DNA of 64,000 nucleotides from Chlorophyllum brunneum. Lineage: Eukaryota > Basidiomycota > Agaricomycetes > Agaricales > Agaricaceae. The notes beneath the pieces are model-generated. The model saw only the letters and a program-made list of their open reading frames with translations, ran no database searches and had not been told where the DNA came from. The translations under genes and the position numbers were made by a program. Below, piece after piece: positions 57,848 to 64,000 of this stretch (position 1 is its first letter; each line of letters starts with the position of its first letter). Where the stretch lies: NCBI GenBank assembly GCA_963576785.1, contig OY756140.1:1364001-1428000 (forward strand), written 5' to 3'.

Positions 57848-60367
57848 ATGGCATTTGGCATACTCGGTGGGACTCGCGCCGGTTATGCTATACCATAATA
57901 CTGACACCTTCAAACCAGAGGATCATTACTTGGAACATGTACCTGGAACGGCCCTTCTCACTGAGCTTGGAGTCAGGAAAGGGAAGCAGGTAGATAGCCC
58001 TGTTTTCGCATCGAAATCCGCTACTAACGGTGATTATAGGTCGTCATTGATGAAGCAAAAGGATTGAAGAGAGGGTCAGGACGTTATTCTCATATAATTC
58101 TGGTTCCCCAGCCGTCCGATGATCCCAGAGATCCGTAAGCTTTGGCCTCCCAAAGGATCGCCTTCTGACTGCCTCCCGAACTTAGCCTGAACTGGCCTCA
58201 ATGGAAGAAAGAAGCATGCTTTTGGACTCTGTATGTCGCAATTACGTTGCTCTGGATCAGTCGTTGTGATTATGGCACAGAGCTTTCACGGCGTCGCTAG
58301 ACGGCGCTCTGTCTCCCATGGTCGGTCCAGGATATGTCCTGTTGTCCCAGCAATTTGATGTTAGCGTGGATGCAATCGCCTCTGCATTCGGGTCAATCTT
58401 GCTCGGCCTGGGGTGCTTCATGTATGAGTTTTTTTTCAGTGGGCTGAGATTAACCGAGGCTAATAGTACTGTAGGCTAGCTCAAAACGCCCTGGCCGCCA
58501 AGTTTGGGCACAGAATCGTATATCTGGCCTCTGTTTTCTTGGTATGATGAGATACCATCGGGAAACTCACAAACCACTTACGAAAAAACAATTAGATGTT
58601 CATTTCATCCATCTGGTGTGCACTTAGTCCAGGCATTCCATCGATTCGTGCTTCCCGTGTCTTTCAAGGGTTTGGAATGTCGGCATTGCAAAGGTGGGTG
58701 TGTGACGTCACATGGTATATTTCTGTTCTCGCTGATGCTTTCACATCAGCCTGGTAGCATCAACCCTTGAGCAAATCTTCTTGTATGTCAGGTTGAAGTC
58801 GGATCCGCCTAGTCCACACTCACCATAACTAGTGTCCACGAAAGAGGTAGTCGCAACGTCGCTTGGCACTTTTCTATCCTAGCAGGCATTACACTGTCAG
58901 TACATGCATTCAGAACAAGCAAAGCATCTGAATCAATCTGCCTCTGACGCTAGCGGCCCTCTGCTGTATAGTTATGTGATCCAAAACATATCGTGGCAGA
59001 TGGGGTTCTGGTTCGTCACTATTCCGCTCGGAATCGCGATTTTCCTGGTTTTCTTTTTCGTGCCGGAAGTGAGCGACATGACATCTAGTTCTGATACCAG
59101 TGGTTAATAACCTCGACTTTAGACGACCTATATTCGTGCACCTCAGGCTGTCGTTGGCAGGAGACATTACTCTGGAGACTCCAATAACTCTGAGAAGTGT
59201 GGCACCGAGGAAAATCCGAGCTCTGATACTCCGAGTCAAGATTCGTCCCCTGGGGTGTGCTATCCCAAGCAACTGAGGATCTGGCATGGTACTTTCACCA
59301 GAGTCAATATTGTCAAACTGTTTCTCCAGCCGTTTCCTTTCCTCTTCTCTCCCGTGGTGAGTATTCTCCGTTCCGCTCGTTTCCTCTCTTATATTCGTGT
59401 GCTGATGGACTATGCAGTTCTGGTTCATATTTTTGGTGTATGGAATGCAGACTGTGTGGCTTAGTATGTGATCAACCGGCGGGTGCTATTACCCGATCCT
59501 CTAACTCCCAACATAGGCCTTATGCCCATCTGCTCCTCCACAATTTTCACGATCGAATACAATTTCACTGCATCTCAGATTGTGAGTCGACTGCAACCCC
59601 GGAAACCCCATTCTGAGCTTTCACTTCGGACCAGGGTCTCACAAATCTCGGAGGACTTGTTGGAATCGTGCTAGCAACCCTGATATCGGGACCCTTAACA
59701 GACTGGGGAACCATATGGCTAGCGAAACATAATAGAGGAATTTATGAACCCGAGTTCAGGATCTATTTCGTCTCTGCGATGCTATTTGGAGTGTTTGGTT
59801 ATGCAGGTTGGGGAGGTGAGTGACCAGTCGGAGTACCTGCGAATGCAATATGATCACTCAACTTCAGGCTGAGTAGTGGGTACGATGCATAGTATGCCTT
59901 GGATAGGGGCCGTTGCTTGTATAGCGTTTGTCAAAATATCCTGCCCTTTATTGGAAGTGTGGCTAACTCCGACGAGCAGTATGGCCAACTTCAGCATGGT
60001 TATGACTGGTGCAGCAGCCATTACCTACATGCTAGACACCCATGGGCCTAACGCGTTACACGTATTGTCCATCGTCAATTTCTTGAAGAACATGGTCCTG
60101 TATGGGTTCACGTTCTTTGCAAATGGTATGGTCGAACACCGAGGTGTCAAAACATCTCTCTTCATTTTGGCCGGGTGCCAGGCTTTTTGTTGGCTTGCGT
60201 CCATCCCGATGTATGTTTATGGAAAGCGAGCTCGGTCATTTGTGAGTGATATTTGCATTCTCAGGAAAAGCCACGTTATAATAGCGAACCAGATTGCCAG
60301 ACATCCAAAGCTCTTCACGATCGGAGAACGTGGGCTCTCTGATCACAAGTACAGTGATGATGGATGA
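57848..60367 (+). CDS. MFS transporter, substrate unknown
   Basis: Model: join(57848..57866,57919..57989,58040..58134,58186..58230,58281..58421,58475..58541,58596..58693,58750..58782,58833..58895,58954..59068,59123..59356,59418..59463,59517..59581,59635..59815,59877..60241,60293..60367), 570 aa in 16 exons, the most fragmented gene here. N-terminal GILEDHYLEHVPGTALL and ILVPQPSDDPRDPLNWPQW are typical of a fungal MFS group. TM segments include VGPGYVLLSQQFDV, FGSILLGLGCFMLAQNALA, VYLASVFLMFISSIWCALS, RVFQGFGMSALQSLVAS, FWFVTIPLGIAIFLVFFFVP, FWFIFLVYGMQTVWLS and LVGIVLATLISGPLTDWG. A loop of about 60 residues separates the two six-helix halves. A Leu/Val-rich TM region near 59935-59990 reads through without a clear intron and is the least certain part. 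The direction of transport and substrate cannot be read from sequence. Confidence 0.88.
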
Positions 60368-60431
60368 ATAATAAGCACTTGGTACTTATGTATGATAGTA
60401 GCCTCATGAAATTTATATGCCATCTAGTTTT

Positions 60432-62492
60432 TCAAGAACTAGGTAGAGAAAAGTCTGGCCCATGCCAAACATCGAAAGGAATGCAGAAGTGGTAGCTATT
60501 ATTAGCCTGACGGAAGTTGGTTTGCGCCTCCACGAAAGCCTTTCTGTAGTCCTCTGCTTCTTGCGGATCCATTAGCCCCTCTACATGCAAGAAAATTTCA
60601 TGAATGAGCTCCATCGGAAGATGGGGGCTCAGGGCAGATTCCAAGGCTCTCTGGATCCAGTCTTTCTGCTGGGGAGCGACGGAACCCGTTGACACAGTGG
60701 ATCGTATATCGGGATCAATCAAGTAGAACATTAATAGTAAGAGTCGTCCTTCACGAGTGGGATCGACAAGTTCGAAGGGTGTTTGTCTATGCTGGTAAAT
60801 GTTGGGGAAAACGAGGCTGAATCCAGTGCGCAGTGGTGTTTCGCCGATGTATTGGTGACAGGCATCGCCGTCACTAAGTCCCCAAGTTCGTAATGTAGCC
60901 CCAGTGTCGCCTGCCGAGAACCCGCGAGGATAGGTGACAGCCATGCGGAATTGGATCGAGGTCAGGGTAATATTTTCCTAGGCGAGAGAAGGTACGTGTA
61001 AGATGATGGCCGAGGATTCGTCCCGTGAGTTGGGGTGCTCACCGCAGATAAGCAGTGGAACCCGCAGGCAACTATACGCTCGTTTCGCATACCCTTGACG
61101 TGCCATACATTTCCAGGAGATTCGGGAACCTGCGGTCGCTAAGCACCCCTATATGAGGACGATTGTCGTGGTTTTACTTGACTAGACGTACCAGACGCGT
61201 TTCAGTAACATCAACGATGACTTGAAGCCTTCGTCCGCGCAGAGATACAATGAACTTTCTGTCTTCGATATGGCCAGGGTATCCAGTGCTGGGGATATCC
61301 GGGAGTTGAATGGGTCTGTTCATCACCCAATGCCGCATATCACGCTCGTACGCAGACCATCCTTCTTCATCGTCGGAATATTCTGGGGCCTCAGGTTCGT
61401 CCCACACAGTGTATCTACACGCGCCCTCTATTCGTTGGGGTAGCGGATTATTACGATGTAAATCAGTCAGAGTGTGCTCGTAGAGGGGTATGAATCTGGT
61501 GAGGCAGGCCTCTAGAAGGGTATAAAGCGGAGCATGGTCGTCCCTATGAAGGTTGTTAATGTACGAGAGGAACTTGACTTGTCCAAGGTCATTAACGGAA
61601 ATGTCTGCAGGTAAGAGAGCAAAGCGTGGGCAAACAGTATATATGTCGGTTGTCGGAGGCGAAGGGAGGGGTCGAGAAATCCTGTGGTTGTGGGACACAA
61701 GGGTCCGATCATAGACGAGGCAATGAAGCATGGGGTCAATTAAATTAAGGGCGTTACCATCAGCGCTGCGCGTGCAGGTTGGTAGGTGCTCTAGTTCGGA
61801 AAGCGAACGTCGTAGTTCGTCGTTTGTGGGATCCGAGAGGAGTGAAGCAGACTCCCATATCCGCTCGAAACAGGACGTCTGACTAGATAGAGTAAATTAC
61901 CAACTACAAAGCTGTTGCAGCCTTAACACCTCACCATCCATTGGCCGCATCCCTGAGGGCCGCATAACCAGCGAGCTCGTCGATGACATATTCTATCTGA
62001 AAGGCACAGCCGACAAGAATTCAGCTTCTTCCAGTAAGAAAAGCTTGCTGTGAGACGTATACACCTGACTCCCAGAAAGTTCAACTTCCGCGGAAGACGA
62101 AGGGGTTTTCACGGTTGAAACGCTTGGTAGTTTCGCGAGCCTACGCCATTCGCTTCGCACATTTTCATCTCGGTATTTCTTCCACCAATCCTGCTGTCTA
62201 CGCAGGAGCGCAGAGTATTTTGACATGGCAAGCTCCGTGACCTGTAGTGCGGTCAGCGACCTCTAGTCATATGTGGCTCATTAGATCACATACTGTTCTC
62301 GGGTTATCTGCAAGCGTGAAGAGTGAGCAGGTATCGAAGGTAGCAAGCGCAATTAAGACCTCCAACACCACCTAGGTAGTGAATACCAAAGAGGAAAGGA
62401 TGCCTGTACCCTCTGTTAGAGTCGCGCAGGTGAGGCATTGCTGGGTGAATGGCAAGAGGCTGGAGTTCTATTTTGGGAACGTCTGTAATCAT
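60432..62492 (-). CDS. DUF4246-family protein (2OG-oxygenase-like)
   Basis: Model: complement(join(60432..60977,61043..61129,61192..61882,61935..61996,62065..62241,62294..62307,62360..62492)), 569 aa. The first donor could instead be at 62371, giving 565 aa; both are in frame. Family features: DNPRTVTELAMSKYSALL with QDWWKKYRDENVRSEWRRLA, IEYVIDELAGYAALRDA, FIVSLRGRRLQVIVDVTE, SPGNVWHVKGMRNERIVACG, and LVFPNIYQHRQTPFELVD followed by GRLLLLMFYLIDPD. The WHVKG and YQHR segments contain candidate metal-binding His residues, fitting a double-stranded beta-helix fold, but activity is unproven. DUF4246 proteins are abundant in fungi. The sixth exon is only 14 bp and encodes the conserved NPRT. Confidence 0.82.
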
Positions 62493-62551
62493 CCTGAGAT
62501 AATCGGGCTTGGGGAGGTTGGCTGCCTCCACACTCCATCTTTGTTACCACT
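62493..62551. promoter_or_regulatory. 59-bp divergent promoter (DUF4246 / Pin1)
   Basis: The shortest start-to-start interval in the window, 59 bp, if Pin1 begins at 62552. If Pin1 begins at 62574 the interval is 81 bp. Confidence 0.4.
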
Positions 62552-63175
62552 ATGGTACGCCCTCTCCGCTCGCATGACCACAGAGAGGCTGACTCGTATG
62601 TGTGTTTTCAAGGGCTGGGAAATTCGGATGTCCAATTCCAAGGGATTAATCTACTTCTACAATACCGATACCAAAACGTCAATCTGGACAGCTCCGAAGG
62701 ATTTCTCACAGGACGATGTTATGAGTTTCCCTGGAGCGGAGAAGTATAGAGATCAGTTGAAGGAACTTTTGGAAGGCAAAAAAGATCAAGTGCGTGCGAG
62801 CCACCTTCTGGTCAAGCACAAAGACAGCAGGCGGCCCTCCAGCTGGAAGGAGGTGTGTGTTGAAATCGTGTCTGTCTCAGGTGATTTATGTTTTGTCAGG
62901 CCAGTATTACGCGTTCGAAGGAAGAGGCGATGGAAATCCTCAAGAAGTATCAGGTTGAAATCAACGAAGCACAACAGAAGGGCGAGAAATTCGCAGAGCT
63001 AGCGTTGCAGCATTCCGATTGTTCCTCTCACAGCAACGGAGGTGATCTTGGTTGGTTTGGGCATGGCCAGATGCAGCCGGCGTTTGAGGAGGCAGCGTAT
63101 AAATTGGAGACGGGAACCGTGGGCGACATTGTTGCCACCGACAGTGGCGTCCATCTTATATTCCGCACGGGATGA
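62552..63175 (+). CDS. ESS1: Pin1/Ess1-type peptidyl-prolyl isomerase (WW + parvulin)
   Basis: Preferred model: join(62552..62554,62613..62852,62900..63175), 172 aa. The ATG is alone in exon 1 and the protein starts [11 protein letters not shown]. Alternatively the ORF starts at 62574 without that intron ([15 protein letters not shown]..., 184 aa). The WW domain is [20 protein letters not shown] with TSIWTAP (two Trp and a Pro). The parvulin domain contains [19 protein letters not shown], the catalytic Cys region [35 protein letters not shown] and [11 protein letters not shown]. It isomerises phospho-Ser/Thr-Pro bonds, for example in the RNA polymerase II CTD. The basic residues of the phosphate-binding loop (KHKDSRR) are intact. 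Confidence 0.95.
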
Positions 63176-63516
63176 GGGAACACATGTTGCAGTTGTTTTC
63201 ATAAACATGTAACACTGTACTCTACATCACGACGCACAGGTGTGCATTTGCCCAGTGGAATTGTGGGAATAGTCTGCGGCCATTCGTCGGCAATTGCATG
63301 AGAATGAAATCCGCTCAAGCTTCTTTTTCTCGTCTGCCAACCGAGTCATGGAAGTCAGGGCTTCCCTACCCTTGCACCTCAGAACGCACGACATCCACGA
63401 CCCTCTACAGGAGTGCCCTGTATCCGGCCGCCCCACGGTTCCCTCCGCTTCACCAATCGACCATTGATCGATAGCCCCGTGGTTAGAGTAGACGAGCACA
63501 CGCCAATAGATACCAC
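63176..63516. other. intergenic, promoter of the mARC-like gene
   Basis: About 340 bp between Pin1 and the next plus-strand gene; no additional ORF supported. Confidence 0.5.
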
Positions 63517-64000
63517 ATGGCATCTCCAAATTCAGCTTCTTTCTCCCCAGGACTTTTAGTGGACAAACAGGCCCTTTTTTACACGGCACTTGCTGCAACT
63601 ACTGCAGCGGTTCTTCTCCTTGTTGCTTTCAGTCGCCAGGCCACCACTACAACTCCCGGAGAGGAGAAGTCGACACCTAGGTCCGGGAAAATGCCACCTC
63701 AAGTTGCAAGCATCAAGGTGACCAAGATTTTGGTACATCCCATCAAAGTAGGTTTAGTCTGCATCCAATTGGCAAGGGGAATGGTACTTTCGGGCCAAGT
63801 TCATGCCATTCGCCTGTCTCTTCCCCTGTTCTCTGACGTGGGCGGAAGCTCACTGCTGTATTCGTATTTGTAGAGTTGCCGTGGAACGTCCGTTCAATCT
63901 GCGAGATATACACCCCAGGGTCTCGAGGTATTTATCGTGTAGCCTGTTTTACTCGTTAACTGACCAGGTGACCACTCGCAGAACGATAGGTGTTGGAGTA
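63517..64000 (+). CDS. MOSC-domain (mARC-like amidoxime reductase) protein, 5' part
   Basis: Model: join(63517..63747,63874..63927,63982..>64000), running off the window. A short N-terminus is followed by one TM helix (ALFYTALAATTAAVLLLVAF), a polar linker, and the MOSC N-terminal beta-barrel start VASIKVTKILVHPIK with SCRGTSVQSARYTPQGLE and NDRCWS, recreated across two introns. mARC proteins are anchored by such a helix in the outer mitochondrial membrane and use a molybdenum cofactor, with cytochrome b5, to reduce N-hydroxylated compounds; the catalytic part lies outside the window. Intron 1 is 126 bp, the third longest here after Bot1's and, if unspliced, the OSCA junction. Confidence 0.85.

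Noticed and set aside
1..64000. CRISPR arrays, insertion sequences, retroelements, viral genes, operons
   Set aside because: Both strands were read for spaced direct repeats, transposase, reverse transcriptase, integrase and capsid motifs; none was found, as expected for a euchromatic fungal region.

Overview
This window is nuclear DNA of a filamentous basidiomycete, most likely an Agaricomycete. Nearly every gene is cut by many very short introns. I placed about 140, mostly 45-65 bp, with GT-AG ends and sometimes CTAAC-like branch sites. Neighbouring genes are packed on both strands, and the set includes families typical of mushroom-forming fungi: an M35 peptidyl-Lys metalloendopeptidase, DUF4246, F-box-like orphans and a CSC1/OSCA channel. 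There is no operon structure, rRNA or tRNA gene, CRISPR array or recognisable transposon. Gene models were built by hand. Each joined CDS was checked for a length divisible by three, except the partial genes at the two window edges and the unresolved 3' end of the channel gene.

1-13 kb: the 5' part of an acidic-tract gene (minus), a LisH/WD40 TBL1/Sif2-type corepressor subunit, a GHITM/Bax-inhibitor-like mitochondrial membrane protein, the SM protein Sly1 (minus), a tiny protein with a myristoylation/palmitoylation N-terminus, and a large CSC1/OSCA-family mechanosensitive channel. 13-18.6 kb: one small coiled-coil ORF, a 2.8-kb stretch with no convincing gene, then a secreted M35 metallopeptidase (minus).

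18.6-33 kb: an F-box-like protein, the histidine-triad hydrolase Fhit (minus) divergent from a FAD monooxygenase, a second F-box-like protein (minus), the splicing factor WBP11 (minus), RING protein RNF10/Mag2, osmosensor Sho1 (minus) and a GNAT acetyltransferase (minus). 33-47 kb: translation elongation factor 2 (complete, 842 aa), an RRM-like protein, a beta-trefoil protein, an EFM3/FAM86-type EF2 lysine methyltransferase (minus), the mitochondrial ribosomal protein Bot1/mS45 with one exceptionally long intron, NR2C2AP (minus), a tyrosine phosphatase with an altered signature motif, and a zeta-crystallin-type quinone reductase.

47-64 kb: a Ubp2-type deubiquitinase, a 110-aa unknown (minus), THO complex subunit Hpr1/THOC1, UDP-glucose 4-epimerase, an MFS transporter, a DUF4246 protein (minus), Pin1/Ess1 prolyl isomerase, and the start of a MOSC/mARC-type amidoxime reductase.

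The content is mostly housekeeping: translation and its modification (EF2, EFM3), mRNP biogenesis and splicing (THOC1, WBP11), ER-Golgi fusion (Sly1), ubiquitin turnover (Ubp2, RNF10), osmosensing (Sho1, OSCA) and sugar metabolism (GALE). I found no coherent novel multigene system. The points most worth checking are a probable C/D-box snoRNA inside the long Bot1 intron, an apparent excess of GC-AG introns (about six), the Gly-for-His change in the phosphatase signature, the doubly acylated mini-protein, and micro-exons including a possible ATG-only first exon in the Pin1 gene.
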